Positions 53,133 through 63,950 of a DNA stretch of 64,000 nucleotides are shown piece after piece (within the stretch, counting starts at the first letter, position 1; each line of letters starts with the position of its first letter). Where the stretch lies: NCBI GenBank assembly GCA_946627325.1, contig CAMOVK010000003.1, positions 17,266-81,265 on the forward strand, in the 5' to 3' direction. Source of the DNA: an uncultured Prevotella sp. (GTDB lineage Bacteria; Bacteroidota; Bacteroidia; Bacteroidales; Bacteroidaceae). The position numbers and the translations under genes were made by a program. The notes under the pieces were generated by a model. It was given only the letters and a program-made list of their open reading frames with translations. It searched no databases and was not told the origin of the DNA.

Positions 53133-54719
53133 TTATGACTTGAATTGTCCGGCTATGTCAGCCATTACGTTTTCTATCGTCGCAATGTCGTTATCGGTGA
53201 GTTGTCCGCTTGCCAACGAGTCGATTACATCGTTATGGCTGGCACGCATTTTCTCAAGGAATGTGTCCTGACACTGGCGAACTTTATCAACTGGCACTGC
53301 CGACATCAGTCCTTTCGTACCGCAATAGAGGATGGCTATTTGTTCACCAACCGACATTGGGCTATACTGTGGCTGAATGAGCAGCTGGTTGTTCTTTCGT
53401 CCGCGATCGAGAGTCATGGCTGTAACGGCATCCATATCGCTTGAGAACTTTGAGAATGCTTCGAGCTCGCGATACTGTGCCATATCTATTTTCAGTGTTC
53501 CTGCCACTTTCTTCATCGACTTGATTTGTGCCGAACCACCCACACGCGATACAGATATACCTACGTTGATGGCTGGGCGGAAACCTTGATTGAAGAGGTC
53601 GGTTTCGAGATAAATCTGTCCGTCGGTGATAGAAATCACATTGGTAGGTATATATGCCGAAACGTCGCCAGCTTGTGTTTCAATGATTGGCAATGCTGTC
53701 AGCGAACCTCCACCTTTGACATGTCCTTTCAAACACTCTGGTAGGTCGTTCATCTGTTCTGCCACTTCCTGCTGGTCGTTGATTTTTGCAGCTCTTTCGA
53801 GCAGACGGCTGTGGAGGTAGAAAACGTCGCCAGGATATGCCTCACGTCCTGATGGACGGCGAAGGATGAGCGATACTTCACGATAGGCAACGGCTTGCTT
53901 CGACAGGTCGTCATAAACGACGAGTGCCGATTCACCTCTGTCGCGGAAGTATTCGCCTATGGCAGCACCTGCAAATGGTGCATAGTACTGCATGGCTGCA
54001 GGGTCGGAAGCAGTTGCCGATACGATAATAGTGTAGGGGAGTGCTCCGTGCTCTTTGAGGTTCTGAACTAATGCTGCTACTGTTGATGCTTTCTGACCTA
54101 TTGCAACATAGATGCAATATACTGGTTTGCCAGCATCGTAAAAGCTCTTTTGATTGATAATGGTATCTACGGCAATAGCTGTTTTACCAGTCTGGCGGTC
54201 GCCAATGATGAGCTCACGCTGTCCGCGACCGATAGGAATCATTGAGTCAACAGCCTTAATACCAGTCTGTAGTGGTTCCTTTACAGGTTGGCGATAGATA
54301 ACGCCGGGTGCCTTGCGGTCGAGTGGCATCTCGAAAGAGTTGGTAAGGTCGATATCGCCTTTGCCATCGATAGCCTGACCGAGTGGGTTGATGACGCGTC
54401 CGAGCATATTATCGTTGACACGTATAGAAGCGATACGCTTTGTGCGTTTCACCACCATACCTTCCTTAATGCCCGATGTCGTTCCCAGTAGCACACAACC
54501 AACGTTGTCTTCCTCAAGGTTCATCACGATTGCCATTGTGCCATTGTCGAACTCAAGGAGCTCGTTGGCTTCGGCATTGCGAAGACCATAGATTCGAGCT
54601 ACACCATCGCTGACGGTCAGCACCGTACCTACTTCGTCAAACTGAGCCTGGTCGCTGATGCCTTTGAGTTGCTGAAGCAGCACCTCCGACACCTCACTTG
54701 GTTTTATTTTGTCTGACAT
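53133..54719 (-). CDS. atpA: ATP synthase subunit alpha
   Basis: A 528-residue F1 subunit with the non-catalytic nucleotide site: P-loop [60 protein letters not shown], and [19 protein letters not shown]. Length slightly above the ~510 average. Located 11 bases after atpH. All landmark residues, including the Arg in SVSRVGG, are present. Confidence 0.97.
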   Translation of the reverse strand: MSDKIKPSEVSEVLLQQLKGISDQAQFDEVGTVLTVSDGVARIYGLRNAEANELLEFDNGTMAIVMNLEEDNVGCVLLGTTSGIKEGMVVKRTKRIASIRVNDNMLGRVINPLGQAIDGKGDIDLTNSFEMPLDRKAPGVIYRQPVKEPLQTGIKAVDSMIPIGRGQRELIIGDRQTGKTAIAVDTIINQKSFYDAGKPVYCIYVAIGQKASTVAALVQNLKEHGALPYTIIVSATASDPAAMQYYAPFAGAAIGEYFRDRGESALVVYDDLSKQAVAYREVSLILRRPSGREAYPGDVFYLHSRLLERAAKINDQQEVAEQMNDLPECLKGHVKGGGSLTALPIIETQAGDVSAYIPTNVISITDGQIYLETDLFNQGFRPAINVGISVSRVGGSAQIKSMKKVAGTLKIDMAQYRELEAFSKFSSDMDAVTAMTLDRGRKNNQLLIQPQYSPMSVGEQIAILYCGTKGLMSAVPVDKVRQCQDTFLEKMRASHNDVIDSLASGQLTDNDIATIENVMADIAGQFKS

Positions 54720-54730
54720 TTCTTTTCGTT

Positions 54731-55267
54731 TTACTTATTTAGTTTTTGTAGAATGGTTTGGAGTCGATTTTTCACGCTTGCGTCCATTCTATATGTGTCG
54801 TATTCGAGAACGAATCCTCCGATAATTTCGGGTTTCACTTCTGTTTCAAATTCGACAGTCCCTTTAGTTCTGCTCTCCACCATCTGCCGCATTTTCTGCT
54901 CTGTTTCTGGCGAAACAGCAGTGGCGGTGATGAGTCGTCCGCGGATGATGTTCTTTTGCTGCCTGTAAAGAGTGATGTATGAATTTGCCATAAACTGCAG
55001 AATTGTCTCCCTGTCTTCGCTGAGGACGAGTTCGATAAACCGTCCTGTCAGTGGCGACGACTGTTCTCCACAGGCTGTGAGCAGCAGCGACTTTTTCGAG
55101 TCTTTGGCAAGCATAGGGTTATCGATAGTTACTCTAAGTTGCGGAACTCGAACATAGCTGTTAGCCAGTGTCAGCATATCTTTATAGACTGCATCTTCCA
55201 GCTTCTGCTCGGTAGCACTTTTCAGGAGTGCTCTTGCATAGCGAACAGATACTACTCCTATATCCAT
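54731..55267 (-). CDS. atpH: ATP synthase subunit delta
   Basis: A 178-residue stator subunit joining the F1 top to the b stalk. The N-terminus [17 protein letters not shown] and the C-terminal strand [56 protein letters not shown] are the family pattern. Six bases separate it from atpF. Confidence 0.93.
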   Translation of the reverse strand: MDIGVVSVRYARALLKSATEQKLEDAVYKDMLTLANSYVRVPQLRVTIDNPMLAKDSKKSLLLTACGEQSSPLTGRFIELVLSEDRETILQFMANSYITLYRQQKNIIRGRLITATAVSPETEQKMRQMVESRTKGTVEFETEVKPEIIGGFVLEYDTYRMDASVKNRLQTILQKLNK

Positions 55268-55273
55268 AATCTG

Positions 55274-55789
55274 TTATTTATTGGCGGTCACATCATCCAG
55301 CAATCTGTCAATCATCTTCATCTGCTCGGCATCGGTAGATAGGTTTTCACGCAGTATCTTCTCTGCTATCTTCACCGATAGTTCTGCCACTTGCTCTCTT
55401 ATGTCGCGTATGGCTTGTTGCTTTTCGCCTTCTATCTCGGCTTTAGCGTCGGCGAGTAGTCGTGCGCCTTCTTCCTTTGCCTTTTCTTGAGCTTTTGTGA
55501 CGATGTCTTCACGCGTCTCGGTAGCCTCTTTGAGAATTTGAGCTTGTCGCTCGCGTGCTTCTTGAAGCATTGCCTCGCTTTCCTGCTTGATGTTCTCCAT
55601 GCGTTCGGTTGCTTCGTGTGCCTTGCGCAGACTTTCGTCAATATAGTTCTTACGGTCGGTCACCATATTGATAATGGCGGGGAATCCGAACTTTGCAAGT
55701 ACGAAGAATACCACGATAAACGCCAGTAACATCCAGAAGAGCAGTCCGAGGTCGGGCGTGAGGATTGATGGCAATTTTGTGAAATCCAT
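55274..55789 (-). CDS. atpF: ATP synthase subunit b
   Basis: A 171-residue peripheral stalk subunit: one N-terminal membrane helix (LGLLFWMLLAFIVVFFVLAKF) followed by a long charged amphipathic helix with Glu/Ala/Lys repeats (about 30-150) that forms the dimeric stalk. Twenty-five bases from atpE. Only one b gene is seen, so b is a homodimer. Confidence 0.93.
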   Translation of the reverse strand: MDFTKLPSILTPDLGLLFWMLLAFIVVFFVLAKFGFPAIINMVTDRKNYIDESLRKAHEATERMENIKQESEAMLQEARERQAQILKEATETREDIVTKAQEKAKEEGARLLADAKAEIEGEKQQAIRDIREQVAELSVKIAEKILRENLSTDAEQMKMIDRLLDDVTANK

Positions 55790-55814
55790 TAGTAATGGGA
55801 TTGTTTACTTTTTC

Positions 55815-56057
55815 TTATTTGATAAGGAATGCACAAGCTGCGATAGCGAAGAGAGCACAACCCTCAACGAAAGCAGATGTCAGAATCATGTTAGTCTGTA
55901 CCTTACCGGCTGCTTCTGGCTGACGAGCGATAGCGTCCATAGCGCTGCCACCAATCTTACCAATACCTAAACCTGCACCGATTGTTGCAATACCTGCTCC
56001 CAGACCGCAGCCCAGCTGTGCCAGACCTTCAGCGGCTAATAATGTTGAAAATACCAT
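55815..56057 (-). CDS. atpE: ATP synthase subunit c
   Basis: An 80-residue two-helix proteolipid of the rotor ring. Helix 1 is rich in Gly/Ala (GCGLGAGIATIGAGLGIGKIGG), the polar loop has the invariant RQPEA, and helix 2 carries the ion-binding Glu65 in SAFVEGCALF. The Gln and Ser/Thr that mark Na+-type rings are missing (Ile in helix 1; Gly-Cys after Glu), so proton coupling is inferred. A 105-base AT-rich gap separates it from atpB, likely to allow strong translation. Confidence 0.95.
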   Translation of the reverse strand: MVFSTLLAAEGLAQLGCGLGAGIATIGAGLGIGKIGGSAMDAIARQPEAAGKVQTNMILTSAFVEGCALFAIAACAFLIK

Positions 56058-56162
56058 AATTTTAATTGTTTTTATGTGTTAATAATTGTTTTAATCGTTT
56101 AGTTGCAAATTATTCTATTTGTTGAGATTATTAAACTCGTTGATGATTTATTTCTTTTTCCT

Positions 56163-57224
56163 TTACTCTGCGTGGTGTTCCTTGCATGATAGTCCGATGA
56201 AAACGGCACTGAGCATTGTGAATACATACGCCTGAACAAAGGCTACAAGCAGTTCGAGCATATTCATAAACAAGAGCATGATTATGCTGAACGTATTCAG
56301 TCCGAGTCCAAACCCTACTCCCATAGACCATCCGAGGAAGATTACGCATGTAAAGCTGAGCATCACAGCGTGTCCTGCCATCATGTTAGCAAAGAGACGA
56401 ATCATGAGAGCGAAGGGCTTTGTGAATATTCCGAAAAGTTCTATCACAGGCATGATTGGTGCTGGATAGGCTTTTAGGAACAATGGAACTTCAGGCCAGA
56501 ATATCTCTTTCCAGTATTCTTTGTTTGCGAAGATGTTAATCATCAGCATCGTGCAAACGGCGAGGAACAGTGTGATATTGATGTTTCCCGTAACGTTTGC
56601 ACCTCCTGGGAACACAGGAATCAGTCCAACGAGGTTTGTTGTCAGTATGAAGAAGAACACCGTGAGAAGGTATGGAGCGTATCGCTTGTAGTGTTTTTCG
56701 CCGATAGAGGCTTTTACCACGTCGTCGTTTATCATCATGACCATCATCTCCATCATGCCGACAAAGCCTTTAGGTGCTTCGTCTTTATAGTCGTGGCGTT
56801 TGTACCAACGAGCACACGATAGGAAAATTACAATCAGTATGATTACTACAATCCATATCTGCACGACAGTCTTCGTCATGCTCAAGTCTATTGGGCGCAC
56901 TTCGCTGCCGTCTGCCATTCGTTCGTAGATTTTGCCGTGATGTTCTTTGTTGAAGAAGAACGGTTCGGGCAGGCTGTGTGCCGTGCAGAAAGTCCATTGA
57001 CCTGTCTGCTTACTACGCACAATAATTGGCAGTGGTATGCTGATGTGTTTGCCTTCGTAGCTGGCTATGTGCCATTCGTAAGAGTCGGAGAGGTGCTCGA
57101 GAACAATCTCGGGAATGTCCAACTCCTTACCTTCGTGCTCTGCTGTTGTTGCATTGCTTGCGAAGGTATAGATTGGCGCAACTGCCAGTATCAGCAATAG
57201 GATGATATGTTTCAGTTGTTTCAT
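56163..57224 (-). CDS. atpB: ATP synthase subunit a, Bacteroidota type with signal peptide
   Basis: A 353-residue stator subunit that forms the proton half-channels. The essential Arg is in ALMIRLFANMMAGHAVM, and FFFILTTNLVGLIPVFPGGANVTGN is also conserved. Unlike the ~270-residue E. coli form, it begins with a cleavable-looking signal peptide (LKHIILLLILAVAPIYTFA) and about 100 residues of periplasmic sequence before the first helix (IWIVVIILIVIFLSCARW), the form usual in Bacteroidota. Confidence 0.96.
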   Translation of the reverse strand: MKQLKHIILLLILAVAPIYTFASNATTAEHEGKELDIPEIVLEHLSDSYEWHIASYEGKHISIPLPIIVRSKQTGQWTFCTAHSLPEPFFFNKEHHGKIYERMADGSEVRPIDLSMTKTVVQIWIVVIILIVIFLSCARWYKRHDYKDEAPKGFVGMMEMMVMMINDDVVKASIGEKHYKRYAPYLLTVFFFILTTNLVGLIPVFPGGANVTGNINITLFLAVCTMLMINIFANKEYWKEIFWPEVPLFLKAYPAPIMPVIELFGIFTKPFALMIRLFANMMAGHAVMLSFTCVIFLGWSMGVGFGLGLNTFSIIMLLFMNMLELLVAFVQAYVFTMLSAVFIGLSCKEHHAE

Positions 57225-57239
57225 TGGTTCTTTTCTCTG

Positions 57240-57635
57240 TTAAAGACGTTTTGATACTCTTGCGAAGAATATGGAATGGTGTATCAGATGCACCAGATAG
57301 AATGCTATAAACACGAGGAAGAAAGTCATCATTGCGTCGTGTCCCCATGCTATGTAGTAGGCGAGCATTGCTCCGAGTGCGAGTAACATTCTGAAGCCCG
57401 ACGATGCTGTGTAGTATGTTGGCAGGCTGTCGGTATGATGCAGTGCGACTTGTCGCCATATCAGTCCTGAAGCGATGCCCACTACGGCAGTGAATATTGC
57501 GCTAAAGGCTGTTGGTGTGGCTAAGTCGTTGATGTCGAAAATCCTCATTACCAAAGCTGATGCTATTGTCACGATGATGGTCAGCACCAGTTGTTGTGCA
57601 ATGTAGATAATACTTATCCTTCCTGCGTCTTCCAT
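57240..57635 (-). CDS. ATP synthase operon membrane protein (AtpI position)
   Basis: A 131-residue membrane protein with four predicted helices, placed between atpC and atpB. Position and size suggest the AtpI-like assembly factor of the c ring or a Bacteroidota substitute, but its sequence (IAQQLVLTIIVTIASALVMRIF, FSAIFTAVVGIASGLIWRQVAL, MLLALGAMLAYYIAWG, FLVFIAFYLVHLIHHSIF) has no motif I can identify for certain. It lies 15 bases from atpB and 26 from atpC. Confidence 0.75.
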   Translation of the reverse strand: MEDAGRISIIYIAQQLVLTIIVTIASALVMRIFDINDLATPTAFSAIFTAVVGIASGLIWRQVALHHTDSLPTYYTASSGFRMLLALGAMLAYYIAWGHDAMMTFFLVFIAFYLVHLIHHSIFFARVSKRL

Positions 57636-57661
57636 GCGTTCTTCGTTGAGCGTTGGGGCAT

Positions 57662-57919
57662 TTAGTCGTTGGCTTGTAGCTCAACGCAGAGGCTCACTTT
57701 GTTTTTCTTCACTTCGATGAAGCCTCCGCCGATGTTTATAGTGTCTCGTTTGCCGTCGAGAGTTACTTTTTCGACTATGCCTTTCTCGAGCGAGGAGATG
57801 ATTGGTGCGTGGTTTTCAAGCACTTCGAAGCGTCCGAGTGTGCCTGGAACGATTACACTTTGTACCTCGCCATCATATACAACCCGTTCGGGAGAAACGA
57901 TTTTCAGTCTTAAACTCAT
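57662..57919 (-). CDS. atpC: ATP synthase subunit epsilon (short form)
   Basis: An 85-residue subunit: only the N-terminal beta-sandwich (RLKIVSPERVVYDGEVQSVIVPGTLGRFEVLENHAPIISSLEKGIVEKV and the following strands) is present. The C-terminal inhibitory helix hairpin of ~50 residues found in E. coli epsilon is missing, which is common in Bacteroidota. Thirty-four bases after atpD. Confidence 0.93.
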   Translation of the reverse strand: MSLRLKIVSPERVVYDGEVQSVIVPGTLGRFEVLENHAPIISSLEKGIVEKVTLDGKRDTINIGGGFIEVKKNKVSLCVELQAND

Positions 57920-57953
57920 ATTATTGTTTTGCTAATAGACTCAATTATTTTGT

Positions 57954-59501
<1,548 letters not shown>

Positions 59502-59553
59502 TTAACAAAATGCATTTTATAGGAAGGAATTACCTTGCTTGGCAAATCCAGTG

Positions 59554-59585
59554 CAAAGGTAGTTATTTTATAGAGTATTAACAAA
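59554..59585 (-). promoter_or_regulatory. Promoter of the ATP synthase operon
   Basis: On the minus strand TTTG (59585-59582), 20 bases, TACCTTTG (59561-59554): an exact Bacteroidota promoter. Predicted start near 59547, leader about 67 bases. Confidence 0.75.
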
Positions 59586-59657
59586 TTATAAATAATTTTT
59601 TTTCTCAGTGTGTTTGTGCGCGTATATTAAATAATGTGTGTGTGGTATATATAACAA

Positions 59658-59694
59658 AAAAGTCGCAGCCAGTTTTTCACCAGCTGCGACTTTT
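59658..59694 (-). terminator. Terminator after the small-peptide gene (bidirectional form)
   Basis: AAAAGTCGCAGC (59658-59669) and GCTGCGACTTTT (59683-59694) form a 12-bp stem with a 13-base loop. On the minus strand a run of T follows. It ends the transcript of the large secreted protein and small peptide, 20 bases after the peptide stop. Confidence 0.85.
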
Positions 59695-59713
59695 ATTTAG
59701 TTTAGGCTACAAT

Positions 59714-59881
59714 TTAGTTGTCCCAAATGTTGCCGTTTGTCAGGTCGAATTCGCTTCCGAAAGTTGATTCGTTTGAAAGCTGTTCGCCATCTCCTTCTTC
59801 GTTAATGTTGCTTAGGCAGATGATTCCTTCATTCTGCGTTTTAAGCACTTTCACTGTTGGAATAATATACTCTTTTTTCAT
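59714..59881 (-). CDS. Small peptide of unknown function, downstream of the large secreted protein
   Basis: A 55-residue protein beginning MKKEYIIPTVKVL, with a middle segment EGIICLSN and an acidic, Asn/Ser-rich tail ending NGNIWDN. I recall similar short proteins (basic start, Ile-Pro-x-x-x-Val, a hydrophobic-Cys-Ser step, acidic polar tail) as frequent in Prevotella, but cannot name a family or role. The ATG six codons downstream of a possible earlier one is chosen because it gives this pattern and has a purine-rich site (AAAGAT) before it. It is 28 bases after the large gene's stop and has its own terminator. Confidence 0.6.
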   Translation of the reverse strand: MKKEYIIPTVKVLKTQNEGIICLSNINEEGDGEQLSNESTFGSEFDLTNGNIWDN

Positions 59882-59909
59882 ATCTTTATATATATTCATC
59901 TATAGTTTA

Positions 59910-62900
59910 TTATTTTACAGCTACGCGCTTTCCGTTTACTACGTAGATACCGCGTTGCAGGCTGTTTACGTTTTGTACGCGTACACCTGTTACAGTATAT
60001 ACTTCGTCGTTTTCGGTCAGAGCGTTTACATTCACTTCGTTGATGGCGTCAACAGTTGTTCCGTCGAATGCGAAGCCGTAAGCCGAAGCCAGTGCAGCAG
60101 GTACACAGAGGTATGCCTTGTGAGCACCGTTAGTGAAGGCTTCACCATTAGGACAACCGTTAGCATAGTAGAAGCCTACCTTGCCTGCATTTTCGCCTTG
60201 ACCCTTAGAGAGCATATAGAATACGTCGTCTGCATTGTCGCCAACGGTCAGAGCAGCTTCGTCAGTACCCTTAAGCATATTGTTAGCGTTTGCGAGTGCT
60301 GGTGCTTCAGCTGCTTCACGATAAGTTGCGAACTGATAAATCAATGCGCTTGATGTGAAGTTGTCGAAGAGAACAACACCTGTTCCAGCTGGGATAACAT
60401 CGCCATACTTCAGAGTGTTTGTTGCTTGCAGAGAGCCGTCAACAACTGCTTGAGTTGTAACTTCTACTCCATCAGGAACAACTAAGTTACGATCGCTGTA
60501 GTACAATGTTGCATAACCTGTAGTACCGACATTCACTTCTGCTAGTTCAGACAAGCCAGAAACAACCTTGATATCATCTAAGAAGAAACGTCTTCCAGAG
60601 AATTGGATTGTAACATTACCAGTACCATCGATTACATCAAGGTAAGTTGTCATCCAGTGACCATTAACTGCGTCAATAGTCTTCGTTGTAGATGCATCAT
60701 AGAATGTAGCACCTGTCAGCGTAACAGTTACACTGTTTGTCTTAGGGTCTGCCCATCCTGCCATATTGAACGACAGTGTTCCTTCTCCAGTAAGAGCGAT
60801 AGCAGGTGTCGTTATTGTACCATTCTTCGAGCTACTACCAAGTTTTGCACTTTCAGATCCCTCAAACACATTGGTATCAAATGTACAATCGTTATCGAAG
60901 TCAGAAGCAGCTGGTTTACTAGCTGAAACAGATCCACTGAACGCGTTGTCACGTCCACCTGTGCCATTGAATGCGGCGAATGTCTCGTTGAAGAGTACTG
61001 TTGCAGGTTCGAATGTCTCGTCGGCTACGAAGAAGTTAGCATCGAGTGGAACAAGTTCATACGCATAGTTCTCCCAAGTTAAGAGCATATCGAATGTACC
61101 TTCTACACCTTCTATTGCTTCGAAATCGTATGTGAAGCCAACCTTATTATTGATTGAACGTGTATTGCCATTATCCATTTGTAATAGATAAGACTTGATA
61201 CCTGTATAAGTATTAGTTGTAGAAGTTACCTTACCATGTAGGCGCAGATACTTAGCAGCATCGCTTGTGTTAGAGATTGTCTCTTTCTCTACAGGTGCTA
61301 TCCATTCTGTAGCATTTTCCACAACAAGGTCTTTTTCAGACTTGAACGAGCGGTTGTTGTAAGCGTCGGTGTAAGTTGTTATCTTACCACTTGTAATTAT
61401 TTGCTTGTCGGTAGCAGAGAGAGCGTTCTCGCCATCACCAAACATGAAGAATCCAGTTTCGCCGTCCCATAGATAAGTCTGTCCGGAAGGACCAACATTG
61501 TACATAACCTGTACTTGATAAGGAGCTTCAATCTTCAAAGTACCGATGCTACCTGCCGCTTTGAGTTCTGCAAGTGTAGGATAAGTGGTTTCTTCGATAG
61601 CAACGAATGATTGTTCTACAGGCTCAACAATACCGAGCTTGTATTGTCCGTTTGCTGCTATACCACTGTTACCATAGTTACTTGCCATGAGGGCACGTAG
61701 AGTATAGTCGCCAGATTCTACTACTGTCCAGTCGATACCGAAAATTGTTTGTGGATAGAAGTTGAATACTGTACCGTCTTTAGCAGTAAATGTCTGTGCG
61801 TCTTTATCGAATGTACCATCCATCTGGATGTAAGCATAGCGGTTGCTATTGTCTGAAGCGATAGCTTCTGCGCCTGTCACAACCTTTGGAGTAACTGTTG
61901 TTACTTCTCCTGCTGTAGGATAGGTAGTGGTTTCTTCGAAATCCCAATAAGTTTTAATCCACTTAGAACGCAATGTGCCTGTCAATGTCGTACCGAATGT
62001 TGAAGGCCACTTGCTGTTAGAATTGTAATTGAATACCAAAGCACCGCGCTCTTCATTGTTGTTGTAGATGAACGCATAGTTGCTGTATTTAGCAATGAAC
62101 ACTGTTCCAGCAGGAAGTGTTAAGTTAACCAACTCGTTGTTTGCTGCGTTTGTAAGCACATCGCCTAACGAGCTGTATTCCTTAATTACGTTGTATGTCT
62201 TGTAAGCAGCATCACTCTCATTACCTTCAGCATCGACAGCGATTGCTCGGAATTGAGTATTTGCATTGATTACCACTGGTTCAGTATATACAGTTCCGTT
62301 GAGTGGAGAATATGTAGGAACAGTTCCGTCGGTAGTATAAACAATGTGGGCAGCGTCTGCCTGTGTGATTGTGACAGCTGTACCATCAACAACATCTACA
62401 TCGGTTGGTGAGAATGTTGGCTGAGCTACAAATATCTTATATTCGCCAGTTACCACATCACTTGTGTTGCCATTAGCGTCAACAGCGATTGCCTTGATAG
62501 TTGTCTTGGCATTGATAGTGATAGCTTCAGAATAAACGGTACCATTCAATGGTTCGTATGTAGGATCGGTTCCATCGAGAGTATAGATGATAGATGCTGC
62601 TGCAGGCTGTGTGATAGAAACTGCAGTACCCTTTGTTACACTTCCTGATGCAGGATCGAATGTTGGTGCAGTTACATAAACTTGGCCACCTTCGTATGTT
62701 ACCTCTGCTTCTGTAAAGTACATACCAGCACCGTGAGTGAATGTCACTTCTGTAGCTTCACCTTCCCATGTATCATCAGATGTGAATGAACCAACAGAAG
62801 GAGTTAATGCTCCCTGGAATGTACTTGAATTCCATCCGTTTGATTCTATGAAGCGAATCTTCAGAATCTTAGCATCGTCTAAAGCTGTAAACTTAGTTGT

Positions 62901-63950
62901 CTGGCCATTAGTCATGCCAATGTATCCGTTATTTGGATCATAAGTAGAGGAATACCAATAACCTTGACCATCAACTTGGATAGAACCCTTAGTTGTGCTG
63001 TATTGAGAATAGTTGCCTGTGTGTGGGTCCTTATAATTGATATTTACAGTTGATTGCACTGCTGGAGCTGCATCAGCAACGAAATAAACTTTAGCGTTGC
63101 TTAGTTCAATCCAATACCACCAATCTGTTTTAGTATTGAATGTTACTGACGATGCAGAACCAGTCCATAGGTTTTCAGCGAATGTACCTGTAGAAGCAGT
63201 TGCACAGTGAGCGAACCAAGAGTTAACGTTTGGATCATCTCCATATTGTGTAGAAGCACCACTTACAATGAATTCAATCTTTGTAATGGTGTAACCTTCA
63301 GCCGCAGAGATTGTGAAAACAGCATCGTTCTGAACAGAAAGACCTGTTCCATATTTAGAACCGTTATTACAATCGAAAGTAATTGGATCTACAGTAAAGT
63401 TGAAGCTGTTGTATTGGTAATCAGTATCCCCATCGGAAGAGTTAATGAATGTTTCATCGCCACCTTCGCTGCTTCCACCGCCAGCACTTTCATCAACTTC
63501 GTAAGTAACGGTAAATTTGACTACTCTGATTTGACCATAAGTACCATTGTTATTAACGAGACGAACTGTCGTTTGCGAACATTCCAAAACGGAATTATCG
63601 GTAAACGTTCCTGCTTGTCCCCAGCCAGAAGTGCCACTGAGTGCAGCATCAAACTTGTCAAGCGTTCCAGAATTATACTCAATCTCTATTTTAGTGATTG
63701 TAGCATCTGTCGCTTGAAATGTTGCCCCTGTATAATTTCCAATTTGATAATAGCCGCTAGTAACTTTCGCATACTGGAAAGCCAACGAAATCTTATCCTG
63801 CTCAAGGGTATATGCCCCGTTAGAAGTAAGAGTAGCAGCATCATCAGAGGCTGTAAATGTCACCGACTTTGTAACGGTGTCAGCTCTTGCGCCCATGATA
63901 CTTAAAACCAGAAGTACCAACAACGCGTGCATTCTTAGTAATTTTTTCAT
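59910..63950 (-). CDS. Very large secreted protein with chitobiase/HEX C-terminal-type repeats and a sorting-type tail
   Basis: A 1346-residue exported protein (signal peptide MHALLVLLVLSIMGARA). The N-terminal ~420 residues look like three beta-sandwich units. At about 425-507 and 507-590 are two CHB_HEX_C-type repeats, each with the IYTLDGTDPTY or IVYTTDGTVPTY motif and PLNGTVY, which have about 60% mutual similarity by eye. Middle parts suggest a DUF5689/OB-like region and a jelly-roll near 1000-1130 (FSGRRFFLDDIKVV). The end has VYTVTGVRVQNVNSLQRGIYVVNGKRVAVK, like Prevotella-type secretion tails. No catalytic motif is evident; probably adhesive or glycan binding. Confidence 0.85.
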   Translation of the reverse strand: MKKLLRMHALLVLLVLSIMGARADTVTKSVTFTASDDAATLTSNGAYTLEQDKISLAFQYAKVTSGYYQIGNYTGATFQATDATITKIEIEYNSGTLDKFDAALSGTSGWGQAGTFTDNSVLECSQTTVRLVNNNGTYGQIRVVKFTVTYEVDESAGGGSSEGGDETFINSSDGDTDYQYNSFNFTVDPITFDCNNGSKYGTGLSVQNDAVFTISAAEGYTITKIEFIVSGASTQYGDDPNVNSWFAHCATASTGTFAENLWTGSASSVTFNTKTDWWYWIELSNAKVYFVADAAPAVQSTVNINYKDPHTGNYSQYSTTKGSIQVDGQGYWYSSTYDPNNGYIGMTNGQTTKFTALDDAKILKIRFIESNGWNSSTFQGALTPSVGSFTSDDTWEGEATEVTFTHGAGMYFTEAEVTYEGGQVYVTAPTFDPASGSVTKGTAVSITQPAAASIIYTLDGTDPTYEPLNGTVYSEAITINAKTTIKAIAVDANGNTSDVVTGEYKIFVAQPTFSPTDVDVVDGTAVTITQADAAHIVYTTDGTVPTYSPLNGTVYTEPVVINANTQFRAIAVDAEGNESDAAYKTYNVIKEYSSLGDVLTNAANNELVNLTLPAGTVFIAKYSNYAFIYNNNEERGALVFNYNSNSKWPSTFGTTLTGTLRSKWIKTYWDFEETTTYPTAGEVTTVTPKVVTGAEAIASDNSNRYAYIQMDGTFDKDAQTFTAKDGTVFNFYPQTIFGIDWTVVESGDYTLRALMASNYGNSGIAANGQYKLGIVEPVEQSFVAIEETTYPTLAELKAAGSIGTLKIEAPYQVQVMYNVGPSGQTYLWDGETGFFMFGDGENALSATDKQIITSGKITTYTDAYNNRSFKSEKDLVVENATEWIAPVEKETISNTSDAAKYLRLHGKVTSTTNTYTGIKSYLLQMDNGNTRSINNKVGFTYDFEAIEGVEGTFDMLLTWENYAYELVPLDANFFVADETFEPATVLFNETFAAFNGTGGRDNAFSGSVSASKPAASDFDNDCTFDTNVFEGSESAKLGSSSKNGTITTPAIALTGEGTLSFNMAGWADPKTNSVTVTLTGATFYDASTTKTIDAVNGHWMTTYLDVIDGTGNVTIQFSGRRFFLDDIKVVSGLSELAEVNVGTTGYATLYYSDRNLVVPDGVEVTTQAVVDGSLQATNTLKYGDVIPAGTGVVLFDNFTSSALIYQFATYREAAEAPALANANNMLKGTDEAALTVGDNADDVFYMLSKGQGENAGKVGFYYANGCPNGEAFTNGAHKAYLCVPAALASAYGFAFDGTTVDAINEVNVNALTENDEVYTVTGVRVQNVNSLQRGIYVVNGKRVAVK

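Noticed and set aside
55815..56057. Sodium-driven ATP synthase
   Set aside because: The c subunit lacks the Gln and Ser/Thr of the Na+ site; proton coupling is more likely.
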